Shown piece after piece: positions 17,857 to 26,968 of a stretch of DNA of 64,000 nt; the stretch's first letter is position 1; each line of letters opens with the position of its first letter. Below the pieces are notes generated by a model. It saw nothing but the letters and a program-made list of their open reading frames with translations. It searched no databases and was not told the origin of the DNA. Made by a program: the position numbers and the translations under genes. The stretch comes from Thermoprotei archaeon (GTDB taxonomy: Archaea > Thermoproteota > Thermoprotei > Gearchaeales > WAQG01), in contig JAVZOV010000002.1 of assembly GCA_038881895.1 (NCBI GenBank), forward strand, positions 98,961-162,960, read 5' to 3'.

Positions 17857-18138
17857 TTATTGTTTTAATTTATCCTTAAGCTCTTTAATACTTCTCAATA
17901 TCTCTTCTTTCCCTTTTGTTTCATAAAGTATGTAATCTATAGGAAAAGCATGAATTATATCTTCTGGTCGTTTTAGACCAAAAGCTTTAAACCAGTCAAC
18001 ACGACGCCCAGACATTTTCTCTATAGGAAAGATTAAATCGTGAATAACAATACCATAACGCTGACCTTTGAAGAAAATAGTTACCTTTATACCTTTATTC
18101 TTAATAAGCTTTTGAAGATCAACTAAACTAAAAGACAC
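17857..18138 (-). CDS. Small hypothetical protein
   Basis: 93 residues from GTG at 18138, chosen because AATATATT at 18160-18167 is centred 26 nt upstream; a longer GTG at 18156 would lie too close to that box. The sequence has a beta-rich start (IKVTIFFKGQRYGIVIHDLIF), the motif GRRVDWFKAFGLKRPEDII and a charged C-terminal helix. It contains no ATG in frame. No family recognised. It lies between mvk and hisS, convergent with mvk. Confidence 0.5.
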   Translation of the reverse strand: MSFSLVDLQKLIKNKGIKVTIFFKGQRYGIVIHDLIFPIEKMSGRRVDWFKAFGLKRPEDIIHAFPIDYILYETKGKEEILRSIKELKDKLKQ

Positions 18139-18310
18139 ATTAAATAGAACAAACACTCTAATATATTTCTATTTTTTATCAATACCTTCCTTATACTCCT
18201 TTCTATAATTTTTCAAGATAAGTTCCAAGCTATCTTACCACACTTTATGAACCGATTGTATGCTAGAAATATAACCACAAAATTTTGTAAAATAGAAAAA
18301 TCTTCACAAT

Positions 18311-19600
18311 TTAGAGCGCACTTGGTTTTAATTGAGTAATAGGGATCATGACCTGTTTTCCTGTTAGTAGATTTTTTACGGTTATAGCGTTTTGTGATAA
18401 TTCTTTTTCACCTATGATTATGATATGTGTGAAATTTTGTGATGATGCGTATGAGAGAGTTCTTTTAAGCCCTTTTCCAGAAACATCGATTGTTACTGGT
18501 ATTCCAAAGCCTCTTAGTTTTAATGATAATTTATTCATCATTTTTAATGTTTCTGGGCTTATTACGAGACTTGTTACCATTATCTTTTTTGCGTTCTTTT
18601 TAATGTCGGTTTTAAGTATTTCTTTACATGCTAATTCTACTCTATCGAGCCCTATAGCGAAACCTGATGCTGGTGTTGGATTACCACCGAATAGCTGTAT
18701 AAGGTTATCATATCTTCCACCACCACCTAAAGCAATGTCGAGTCCTGGAGCATAAATCTCAAATATTACACCAGTGTAGTAAGCTAATCCTCGAGCAAAT
18801 CCTAGGTCAATTAAGATATTTCTTTTATTTACTCCAAAATATATGATGTGATTAATTATTTCTTCTAAGTTTTTAAGACCGTTTTTTGCTTGTTCAAAAT
18901 CTTTTAGTATTTCATGCGCTTTCTTAAAAATATCTTTTTTTGGCGTGCTTCTTATTTCTGATAGTTGTTTGAGCGTATTAATTTTTATCTCGTCAATTTT
19001 ATTTTCTTTTAAAAGATTATAGGCTTCATTGGATTTGTTACGATCTATGAGTCCTGCAACTTCATCCTGTAATGATTCATCAATGTTGCTTAATACTCCT
19101 CTTAATATACCCATATGTCCGATTTTGAGGTTGTAGTTTTTAAATCCTGATTTCACAATGAAGTTAACTAACATTGAAATGAGCTCAGCATCTGCTAACG
19201 GTGAGTTTGTTCCTATGAGCTCATACCCTGCTTGCCAGAATTCTCTGTATCTGCCTTTTTGTGGTTCATCATACCTAAAAGCGTTAATTATGTAGAAAAG
19301 TCTTAAGGGTTTAGGTTCGGATGATAATTTAGTGGCAACGATCCTTGCGATTGAGGCTGTAGCTTCCGGTCTTAAAACTACTTTTCTACCACTTAAATCA
19401 TTGAAAACGTACATTCTCTCTTTAATTTCTCCTCCGGATTTTGCAGCAAAAAGTTCATAACTTTCTATTGTTGGTAATATTACTTCGTCATAACCATAAA
19501 GTTTTGCTAACTTGCGAGCTCTATCCATTAATGATACTAACATTTGCGATTCGTTAGGAAGTATATCTCTCATCCCGCGTACTGTTTGGAACTCAGGCAT
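18311..19600 (-). CDS. hisS: Histidyl-tRNA synthetase
   Basis: 429 residues, class II aminoacyl-tRNA synthetase. Motif 1 region lies near 40-60; motif 2 is FRYDEPQKGRYREFWQAGYE (about 107-126). The HisRS-specific LGFARGLAYYTGVIFE follows, and motif 3 is GFAIGLDRVELA. The C-terminal anticodon-binding domain starts near 340. It charges tRNA-His. The ATG directly abuts the stop of the ubiA-type gene (TAAATG), giving an endA-ubiA-hisS operon on the minus strand. Confidence 0.93.
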   Translation of the reverse strand: MPEFQTVRGMRDILPNESQMLVSLMDRARKLAKLYGYDEVILPTIESYELFAAKSGGEIKERMYVFNDLSGRKVVLRPEATASIARIVATKLSSEPKPLRLFYIINAFRYDEPQKGRYREFWQAGYELIGTNSPLADAELISMLVNFIVKSGFKNYNLKIGHMGILRGVLSNIDESLQDEVAGLIDRNKSNEAYNLLKENKIDEIKINTLKQLSEIRSTPKKDIFKKAHEILKDFEQAKNGLKNLEEIINHIIYFGVNKRNILIDLGFARGLAYYTGVIFEIYAPGLDIALGGGGRYDNLIQLFGGNPTPASGFAIGLDRVELACKEILKTDIKKNAKKIMVTSLVISPETLKMMNKLSLKLRGFGIPVTIDVSGKGLKRTLSYASSQNFTHIIIIGEKELSQNAITVKNLLTGKQVMIPITQLKPSAL

Positions 19601-20521
19601 TTAGATCACTCTTCCAATAACAAAAGCGATCAAGGATAAAAGCATTGCTTTCAAAAGACCATTTTTCACAATGTATGCATTTTTAGGATCAAGATTTCTT
19701 AATAATTTAATCATATAATAAATAAAAATGATGTCTGCGAACATAACAATGATAATATATGAGATACCAAGCAAACCAAAAACATATGGAAGAGGACTTA
19801 ATGCTATAGCGCTCAGAATGAACGCAGTTGCAGCTCTACCAGCAGTTTTACTACCATAAACTATAGCGATTGTCTTTATGCCTGCTATTCTATCACCTGA
19901 TATATCAGCAATGCCTTTTACAATTTCACGTCCAACATTAGATAAAAACGCAAGAATACTAAGAAGTATTGGAGTGACCCAAATACTATCGTATAGGTTT
20001 ATTATATAATTGATACTTACATAAATTTGTGAATTACTTATGAAACCAGTTAAAACCCATGCAACAGAACCGCCAAAAATAAAGGGAATGGCTGTGTCGA
20101 ACGCAACCATAAGATTACCTATGAATCCCATTCTCTTACCCCATATATTATATATTAATGAAACGATTAAGGCTATGGCTGCTATTATTAATGGTAGAAG
20201 ACCTAAGTATAATGATAAAAAGATACCAATGCTTATCAGCACAGCCGCTAAAGATAAAGCTTCATCAGGTTTTACAATACCTTTTACTAATGGTCTATCA
20301 GGTCTATTGATCAAATCTATAGGTCGATCAACATAATCATTTACTATCATAGAGGCACCGTTAAGTGCGAAACCAATAATAAAAATAATAAGTATTGTTC
20401 TAATATCAATAAAGAAACCCATTACCACAAAGGCACCAATAAACGCCGCAATCCCCATCATGAGCCCATTAAGAGGTCTGGTCATTTTTATTAGATCAAT
20501 AATTTTCTCGATAGTCCCCAT
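19601..20521 (-). CDS. UbiA-family prenyltransferase, probable digeranylgeranylglyceryl phosphate synthase
   Basis: 306 residues with eight or nine hydrophobic helices. The first Asp-rich motif is NDYVDRPIDLINRPDRPLVKG (about 61-81; N-D-x-x-D-x-x-x-D), the second is the DISGDRIAGIKT region. In archaea the closest UbiA members add the second geranylgeranyl chain to geranylgeranylglyceryl phosphate to make the diether lipid core. The family resemblance and loop NRPDRPL fit that role, but other polyprenyltransferases cannot be excluded. Start ATG at 20521 overlaps the endA stop (TGATG); a GTG sits one codon earlier. Confidence 0.8.
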   Translation of the reverse strand: MGTIEKIIDLIKMTRPLNGLMMGIAAFIGAFVVMGFFIDIRTILIIFIIGFALNGASMIVNDYVDRPIDLINRPDRPLVKGIVKPDEALSLAAVLISIGIFLSLYLGLLPLIIAAIALIVSLIYNIWGKRMGFIGNLMVAFDTAIPFIFGGSVAWVLTGFISNSQIYVSINYIINLYDSIWVTPILLSILAFLSNVGREIVKGIADISGDRIAGIKTIAIVYGSKTAGRAATAFILSAIALSPLPYVFGLLGISYIIIVMFADIIFIYYMIKLLRNLDPKNAYIVKNGLLKAMLLSLIAFVIGRVI

Positions 20522-21048
20522 CACACATGCACCTCACTTACCTCATAATAAGCAATGTCACCTTGCGCATCTATAATAGCTATTACCAAATCTTTCCTAG
20601 AGTCTCTAGCATTCTTAACCATGTCCATTAATTTTTTCATAAAAATTGGTTCACCCTCAACAAGGACCCTAACTAAATACTTCGCTGGTTCTTTGCCAGG
20701 CTTAGCATCCCTTTCATAAACCCTAAACTCAATATCATCATGTGCAAAACCAGATTTAACTATATACCCCCTATTCCTTAAATCACTATAAATTGTGTAC
20801 TTTATCCATAGTTTCTGATCAATCTTAGAAAGGCGATCAATAGATTCTTCAGGAGTTAAGACACGATCGTTGTCAATAAGAATGATATTTCCTTTTTCAA
20901 TTAAGTATAATGCCTCAAAAGTCTCTAATTTTAATTGATGATTAACGATGACACCATAACCTGAATCATAAAGTTCTTTAATCATCTTCGGATCATCAAT
21001 TATTATCTCATTATCCTTAATCTTCGTCTGGCCCTTTTGCTCTACCAC
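20521..21048 (-). CDS. endA: tRNA-splicing endonuclease EndA-family subunit lacking the catalytic His
   Basis: 175 residues, the size of a single-unit archaeal EndA. The C-terminal nuclease fold shows YTIYSDLRNRGYIVKSGF (101-118), FRVYERD with the catalytic-type Tyr, and RKDLVIAI with the Lys. At the position where the catalytic His stands in 'H-x-x-Y-L-V' the sequence reads PAKYLVRV. Heteromeric (alpha2-beta2) enzymes pair a catalytic subunit with a structural one that has lost active-site residues, so this may be the structural subunit, with the catalytic one elsewhere. First gene of the endA-ubiA-hisS operon, divergent from rtcB. Confidence 0.8.
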   Translation of the reverse strand: MVEQKGQTKIKDNEIIIDDPKMIKELYDSGYGVIVNHQLKLETFEALYLIEKGNIILIDNDRVLTPEESIDRLSKIDQKLWIKYTIYSDLRNRGYIVKSGFAHDDIEFRVYERDAKPGKEPAKYLVRVLVEGEPIFMKKLMDMVKNARDSRKDLVIAIIDAQGDIAYYEVSEVHV

Positions 21049-21254
21049 ACTTATACTTCAAAAATATTCCTTAAAAACTTAAACTCATTGATGTTGGTAC
21101 TACCACATACTTCTAAATAATTTCATTGTGAGAAAAGGATTTAAAATTCGACATACCAGGCTAAAGAAATCCAAAAGAATGATGTTCATCAGTAAGAAAT
21201 AATAAAGCGTAGTTTTATATTTAAGAGTATTAACTATAATTCGGTGTCTGTGCG

Positions 21255-22700
21255 GTGAATGTTCCTCTCGTTAAAGTGTCTGAGAATATTTGGGAAATAC
21301 CTATGAATTATAGTCCAGACATGAGAGTGCCTGTTAGAGTTTATGCTAGTGAGGAATTATTAGGCAAGATGAGGAGTGATAGAACATTATGGCAGGCTAG
21401 TAATGTAGCAAAATTACCAGGTATACAGAAATTTGCAGTTGTTATGCCAGACGGTCATGAGGGTTATGGTTTTCCGGTAGGTGGAGTGGCTGCATTTGAT
21501 TATGAAGAGGGCATAGTCAGTCCGGGTGGAATAGGTTATGATATTAACTGTGGTGTCAGGCTCATTCGAACAAGTTTGACAAAAAAAGATGTAATACCAA
21601 AATTAAAACAATTAGTTGATTTATTGTATGAAAATATACCGTCCGGAGTAGGTAGTGAAGGAAAAATAAAGGCCAGTATGCAACAATTAGACGAAATACT
21701 TTTGGGAGGAGCTCAACGTGTTATTGAAATGGGATACGGCTGGAGTGAGGATAAATACAGAATTGAAGAGTATGGGAAGCTTCCCTACGCAGATCCAAGC
21801 AAAGTTTCCATAACAGCTAAACGACGTGGTGCACCAGAAACTGGAACTCTAGGTAGCGGAAACCATTTTCTTGAGGTTGATATAGTAAGGGAAGTTTATG
21901 ATGAAGAAGCAGCAAAAGCATTCGGACTTTTTGAAGGACAAATCACTGTATTAGTACATTGTGGTTCTAGAGGGCTCGGTCATCAAGTATGCAGTGACTA
22001 TTTAAAAATACTAGAAGGTTATGCTCGACAAAAAAACATTAAACTGCCTGATAGAGAACTTGCATATGCATTTCTTAAGGATAGAGCAGCTCAAGATTAT
22101 ATAGGTGCTATGGCTTCCGCAGCAAACTTTGCATTTGCAAACAGACAATTCATAACATACTGGGTCAGAGAAACGTTTGAAAAAATATTTAGACAAACTG
22201 CAGAAAGCCTTGAGATGCATCTTGTATACGATGTAGCTCATAACATATTAAAAATCGAGGAACATGATGTTAATGGGAAACGTTTGAAACTAGCAGTCCA
22301 CCGAAAAGGCGCTACACGAAGTTTCCCCAAAGACCATCCAGAACTCATACCACAGTATAAGCCTGTAGGACAGCCTGTGCTTATTCCTGGTTCGATGGGG
22401 ACAGCAAGCTGGGTTTTGGTCGGTAATGAGCAAGCTATGCAGATGTCTTTTGGAAGCACAGCGCATGGAGCTGGTAGAACAATGAGCCGAGCAGCTGCGA
22501 CGAGGACACATAATTATCGCAAACTACTTGAAGAACTAAACACACGTGGTATATATATAAGAGCTGAAAACGTTGGGACAGTAGTGGAAGAAGCACCAGA
22601 TGCGTACAAAAATGTAGATGAGGTAGTAGAGGTTACAAGTAATGTAGGAATTGCGAGAAAAGTTGCCAAACTCACACCAATAGGAGTTGTAAAAGGCTAG
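21255..22700 (+). CDS. rtcB: RtcB RNA 3'-phosphate/5'-OH ligase (tRNA-splicing ligase)
   Basis: 481 residues, full length and without an intein. Key residues are present: GYDINCGVRL (D96 and C99 bind manganese), GSGNHFLEV, VHCGSRGLGH, HRKGATRSF, PGSMGTASWVL and AHGAGRTMSR, whose His forms the covalent GMP adduct. The enzyme joins tRNA exons after EndA cleavage, using GTP and Mn2+. It lies divergent from endA, so the splicing nuclease and ligase share one intergenic region. GTG start at 21255. TATA-like TTTATATTTAAG lies at about 21213-21226. Confidence 0.94.
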   Translation: MNVPLVKVSENIWEIPMNYSPDMRVPVRVYASEELLGKMRSDRTLWQASNVAKLPGIQKFAVVMPDGHEGYGFPVGGVAAFDYEEGIVSPGGIGYDINCGVRLIRTSLTKKDVIPKLKQLVDLLYENIPSGVGSEGKIKASMQQLDEILLGGAQRVIEMGYGWSEDKYRIEEYGKLPYADPSKVSITAKRRGAPETGTLGSGNHFLEVDIVREVYDEEAAKAFGLFEGQITVLVHCGSRGLGHQVCSDYLKILEGYARQKNIKLPDRELAYAFLKDRAAQDYIGAMASAANFAFANRQFITYWVRETFEKIFRQTAESLEMHLVYDVAHNILKIEEHDVNGKRLKLAVHRKGATRSFPKDHPELIPQYKPVGQPVLIPGSMGTASWVLVGNEQAMQMSFGSTAHGAGRTMSRAAATRTHNYRKLLEELNTRGIYIRAENVGTVVEEAPDAYKNVDEVVEVTSNVGIARKVAKLTPIGVVKG

Positions 22701-22740
22701 GAAACATAAAACACGATAAATGTTTTTGAATTTAAAAACA

Positions 22741-24033
22741 TTAGATTACTATTGGTTCGATATTTTTGAATTTACAAAACTCTAATAAATTATCTACATG
22801 ATAACCATACACCAAAATCTGATGGTTACCTAATGCGTTTGAGATAAACTTTTCTATATCACCATTAAGTTTGATCTCTACCTGTGTTCTACAAAGGTTC
22901 TTATCATTAAGATCATTTTTAACAATCTTTCCAGTAGTTACAGTCATTTTATTCAAATTTTTTCCTCCTAATCGCACGAGAGTTATGTCGGATTTCTTTA
23001 ATAAACCTTGAATACTAACACTTTTACCTGACTCAAAATGGCTTCTCAAAAAACTTTTCTTTAAATCATCTAGCATCTTTGTAGCTACAGTACAGTGCGC
23101 TAAGGTTATAGTGTTATCTTTTGGATTAATCCTAACAACATTCGCCATCCAGACAGGTTCTTTAGTTAATTCATGAACAATCATCATAGTAAGAACGGAA
23201 TCTAAGTCAGACTCACAACCAGCAACTATTCCGTCATCGTTACTCAAACTAACACCGATACAAGCTGTTACATTATAAGCAATAAGATCAAAACATCTAA
23301 CAGTGATACCAGAAGCATTATATTGAGACGTCAAATTTTTTATTGCAAAATAAAATTCAGCAGCTTTAACCAAATCCTCCATGTTAGGTTCAATAATTCC
23401 TCCAAATTTATTTTTTAATTCATTTACAATATTTTTAGCATCATCCTCACGAACATTTTTAGCATTTTCAATTAAATCAGATACCTCTAATTTGATCACA
23501 TCAATTCCAAACCTACTTTTTATGATCTCTGGATTTTTACTAGTTAGTATCCATGGTGATGGCAAACCTATTTGAATAAGTTTACTATTCTCAATGTTGT
23601 ATATGACTTTGCATATATCAATGAATTTTCTTATATCATGCAAAATATCTCGATCAAGATTGGAATAGATCAATTTTACAGGAAGACCTTCATCATGTAA
23701 TACTGCATATGCTTCTATTGACGATGCCAGTGAATTATTACTTGGATGAGCAACTAAGAGTACCGGTTTTTCAAGAGATCGCGCAATTGACTTAATAATC
23801 CTCTCAGTACCACCAGTAGCAACAACAATAATTGCACCAGCTAAAATAGACTTTAGTCTTTCAACAATTTGATCAGCTGCTATAACATTGGTCACGATGC
23901 CAGCATTTTCTAAACCAACATTTTCTAAATCCTCTTTCAACGCACTAACTTTTTTAAAAACATCTTGGGCTATCTCACTCTGATACCCCATCATAGATGA
24001 AACCACTATTAACAATATTTTAGATTGTTTCAT
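22741..24033 (-). CDS. L-fucose/L-arabinose isomerase-like protein (COG2407 type)
   Basis: 430 residues from ATG at 24033 (GTG at 24039 is an alternative). The N-terminal half holds alternating hydrophobic strands with GAIIVVATGGTERI. The C-terminal half holds GVSLSNDDGIVAGCESDLDSVLTMMIVHEL and MANVVRINPKDNTITLAHCTV, the conserved core of the FucI/AraA C-terminal-like family found widely in archaea and Thermotogae. Many such proteins are not proven sugar isomerases. No sugar kinase or aldolase is nearby, so the substrate is open. Convergent with rtcB, 40 nt apart. Confidence 0.7.
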   Translation of the reverse strand: MKQSKILLIVVSSMMGYQSEIAQDVFKKVSALKEDLENVGLENAGIVTNVIAADQIVERLKSILAGAIIVVATGGTERIIKSIARSLEKPVLLVAHPSNNSLASSIEAYAVLHDEGLPVKLIYSNLDRDILHDIRKFIDICKVIYNIENSKLIQIGLPSPWILTSKNPEIIKSRFGIDVIKLEVSDLIENAKNVREDDAKNIVNELKNKFGGIIEPNMEDLVKAAEFYFAIKNLTSQYNASGITVRCFDLIAYNVTACIGVSLSNDDGIVAGCESDLDSVLTMMIVHELTKEPVWMANVVRINPKDNTITLAHCTVATKMLDDLKKSFLRSHFESGKSVSIQGLLKKSDITLVRLGGKNLNKMTVTTGKIVKNDLNDKNLCRTQVEIKLNGDIEKFISNALGNHQILVYGYHVDNLLEFCKFKNIEPIVI

Positions 24034-24111
24034 ATACACACGTATAATTTATAAAAACAGCTTAAATAACTTTTGTATTTAAAAAAGTAAATCTTACTTA
24101 AAAACTTGGCA

Positions 24112-24154
24112 AAAAGAGTCTCCTTCACGTTGAAGGCCAGGCTTTCGGTTGTAC
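24112..24154 (-). repeat. Solitary IS605-type left-end-like hairpin
   Basis: On the minus strand ACAACCGAAAGCCTGGCC runs into TTCAACGTGAAGGAGACTC. It matches the degenerate copy at 11908-11946 and the left end at 36181-36222 (ACAACCTGAAAGCCTCGCC). No transposase sequence is attached. It lies between the fucI-like gene and lhr. Confidence 0.45.
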
Positions 24155-24175
24155 AGGAAAAGATATACAATGATT

Positions 24176-26833
24176 TCATGAAATAGTGGTTGTTTGATTT
24201 AATTTTTCCATTAGTCTTCTATGCAAGTTTTGTAGTATTTTTCTTCTGTCTTCCATGAGTACTACATCACTATACCCTTGTGTAACTATTGAATGGGAGA
24301 ATGGTGATGGTACTTCATTGGCTATGAAGAATTTTATTTCTATGTCATCATTTTTCATTTGTTTAAGGATTTGTTTTGCATTTTCGATGTCCATTTTATC
24401 CTCTAATATTTCTCTGTATGCCTCCTTAAGTATCGGGAAGTTGTTTATTTCTGTAATAAGACTTAGAAGGCTTTGTGCACTTAGTTGTAGTTTGTTCACA
24501 CTTTTTTCGGTTCCCATGTATCGTTTTAGTATCATGAAAGATCTAACTGCACAGTGACGAAATATTCTTGTGAGCATTTCTGTTCTTGATAGCGCTTTGT
24601 TAAGTAAGGGTTTGATGTTTTCTGGTGTAACACTTCTTACTAACCATTCCAGATCTGGGTTTATGTATAGTGGTATTGTTAGCATGAATCCATTGTCTGT
24701 TACTGTTATTCTTACGTTGGTATTGTATTCTTGTGAGAGTTGGTATGCATAGGCTTTACTGAGAGCTTGGTTGCATCTTCTTCCGAATAATGTATGAAAT
24801 ATTATATTTCTCACTGGTTTTTCTTCAAACGTTTCTATCAGAATGAGTTTGTCGGAAGGTACTAATCCGTTTGTAAACGTTAATTGTTCCCATATGTATT
24901 CATATATTGTTTCTGCAGCGTATCGTGATAAGTTATATTCTTTTTCGAGCCATGTTATTACACTATTTCTACTACGTGATTTGATCAATTCCACAACTTT
25001 TCTCCTGAAAGCTCCTATTAATAACGCTGAGTCGAAACTTAATGGTAACATTTCGCTAAACCAGCTAGGTACTGTTGGTCGTTGTCCTTCAGCTGGCTTT
25101 ACTATAGCTTTTGAACCTCTACTTTTTAGGAACTCATAAGTTTTTCCTCCTAATACAAATATGTCTCCTGGTTCGAGTATTTCTAAGAATTCTTCTTCAA
25201 GAACTCCTATAAATTTACCATCTGTAGTGTGCACTTCGATCTGAGCTTCATCAGGTATTGTGCCACTGTTTAAGTAATATATCATGCGTGTTTTTCCACC
25301 GCCTTTTCTTCCAAATATTCCTTCTTCCTCATCAAGCCAGATTTTTGCGTATACTTTCATGTCCTTGAGTTGCTCATAATGCCCAGCTAGATATCTTAAT
25401 GTTGAGATGAAATCTTCATATGGTAATTCATGATAATTATAGCTTCGTTTAATTAACTTATATGCCTCATCTGTCCTCCATTTATTTTCAATCGCCATCC
25501 CTACTAAATGCTGAGCTAATACATCTAAACAGTTCTTTGGTATTTTTACATTATCAATCAATCTTTCTTCTGCAGCTTTTCCTAGGACTGTTGACTCAAC
25601 TAAATCATCCCTATCTACAGCAATTATTCTACCTTTACTTATTCGTTGTGTATTATGACCGGAACGTCCCACTCTTTGTAATAATCTGCTTACACTTTTT
25701 GGACTGCTGAGAAGTGCCACCATGTCAATTGATCCTATGTCTATTCCTAATTCAAGACTTGTTGAGCATACTACTGCTTTCAGTTGTCCTTTTTTCAATT
25801 TTTCTTCAACATCTAATCTTATCCCTCTGCTTAGACTTGAATGATGTGCCTCTATTGAATCAGCATCTATTACACTATTCCCATCTAGTTTCATTTTCTT
25901 TAATTTATATACTACTCTTTCTGTTGCACTTCGCGTGTTAGTAAAGATTAAGGTCGTTCTGTTTTCAGAAATTAGTTTGCCTAATTCTCTGTAAATTGAA
26001 CTGTTTAATTTTTCTGTTGATTCATAAATTATATCTCTCACGGGCATTAGCACTCTGATCTCGAATGGTTTTGAAAAACGCGCATCAACAATTTTGCATT
26101 CTCTAGGAGTCCCGTCGTCATCATAACCGGCTAAGTACAGTGCAACTTCTTCAAGTGGTGAAATTGTGGCGCTCATTCCAATTCTAATGATTTTGTTGCC
26201 CGCAAGGTTTTCTAAACGTTCTAATGAAAGACTTAAATGTACCCCTCTCTTATTGTTACAAAGTTCATGTATTTCATCGACTACAACCCAACGAACGGAT
26301 TTTAGTCGTTCTCTAAACTTAGGAGCAACCAAGATTATTGCTAAGCTCTCGGGCGTAGTAATTAGTATATGAGGAGGTTTTCTTAACATTTTTTGTCTTT
26401 CATTTTGTGTCGTATCACCAGTCCTAATAGCAACTCTTATTTCAGGAACTTTAATGTTCATTTCTGATGCTACCTGTGCTATTTCAGTTATTGGAACTAA
26501 CAGATTTCTTTTCATATCATTATCTAAAGCTCTCAGTGGGCTTATGTAAAGTATATAAATTTGGTCACCAAGCTCACCTTTTTCAGCTAATCCATAAAGT
26601 TCATCCAATAATCCAAGAAAAACTGCAAGAGTTTTGCCAGTACCAGTAGGAGACGATATGAGCACATTATGACCTTTTTTAATCTCCGGAATAGCCATTC
26701 TCTGCGGTATCGTAAAACTGCTAAATTTCCTTCTAAACCATTCTGAGACATAGGGTTTTAACATGGAATAAACCTCATCATCTCTGACGTAATTTTCAAC
26801 CCACATTATTCTTTTTGATTCCTCTATCTCCAC
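24176..26833 (-). CDS. lhr: Lhr-type superfamily 2 DNA helicase
   Basis: 885 residues. RecA-like domain 1 has the Q-motif FTIPQRMAIPEI, Walker A SSPTGTGKT (about 59-67), YISPLRALDNDM, the Walker B DEIHEL and SATISPLEEVA. Domain 2 has FTNTRSATERV, STSLELGIDIGSID and QRVGRSGHN. The remaining half is the winged-helix and Lhr-specific region (GKGGGKTRMIYYLNSGTIPDE, FGRKGG). Lhr unwinds DNA 3' to 5' and is linked to repair of stalled forks. Length suits the archaeal Lhr core. TATAAAT at 26860-26866 precedes the ATG by about 29 nt. Its usual COG1407 phosphoesterase partner is about 18 kb away here. Confidence 0.92.
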   Translation of the reverse strand: MEIEESKRIMWVENYVRDDEVYSMLKPYVSEWFRRKFSSFTIPQRMAIPEIKKGHNVLISSPTGTGKTLAVFLGLLDELYGLAEKGELGDQIYILYISPLRALDNDMKRNLLVPITEIAQVASEMNIKVPEIRVAIRTGDTTQNERQKMLRKPPHILITTPESLAIILVAPKFRERLKSVRWVVVDEIHELCNNKRGVHLSLSLERLENLAGNKIIRIGMSATISPLEEVALYLAGYDDDGTPRECKIVDARFSKPFEIRVLMPVRDIIYESTEKLNSSIYRELGKLISENRTTLIFTNTRSATERVVYKLKKMKLDGNSVIDADSIEAHHSSLSRGIRLDVEEKLKKGQLKAVVCSTSLELGIDIGSIDMVALLSSPKSVSRLLQRVGRSGHNTQRISKGRIIAVDRDDLVESTVLGKAAEERLIDNVKIPKNCLDVLAQHLVGMAIENKWRTDEAYKLIKRSYNYHELPYEDFISTLRYLAGHYEQLKDMKVYAKIWLDEEEGIFGRKGGGKTRMIYYLNSGTIPDEAQIEVHTTDGKFIGVLEEEFLEILEPGDIFVLGGKTYEFLKSRGSKAIVKPAEGQRPTVPSWFSEMLPLSFDSALLIGAFRRKVVELIKSRSRNSVITWLEKEYNLSRYAAETIYEYIWEQLTFTNGLVPSDKLILIETFEEKPVRNIIFHTLFGRRCNQALSKAYAYQLSQEYNTNVRITVTDNGFMLTIPLYINPDLEWLVRSVTPENIKPLLNKALSRTEMLTRIFRHCAVRSFMILKRYMGTEKSVNKLQLSAQSLLSLITEINNFPILKEAYREILEDKMDIENAKQILKQMKNDDIEIKFFIANEVPSPFSHSIVTQGYSDVVLMEDRRKILQNLHRRLMEKLNQTTTIS

Positions 26834-26968
26834 TTCATAGTCTTATGTGAAAAAGGGAAATTTATAGTTTTCCAAAAACACAAAATAATAAAATAAATTT
26901 CATTAAAACATCAATCTATGACACCTAAATGTTAATATCTTATAAGAAACTATTGAACTGTGTTAACA

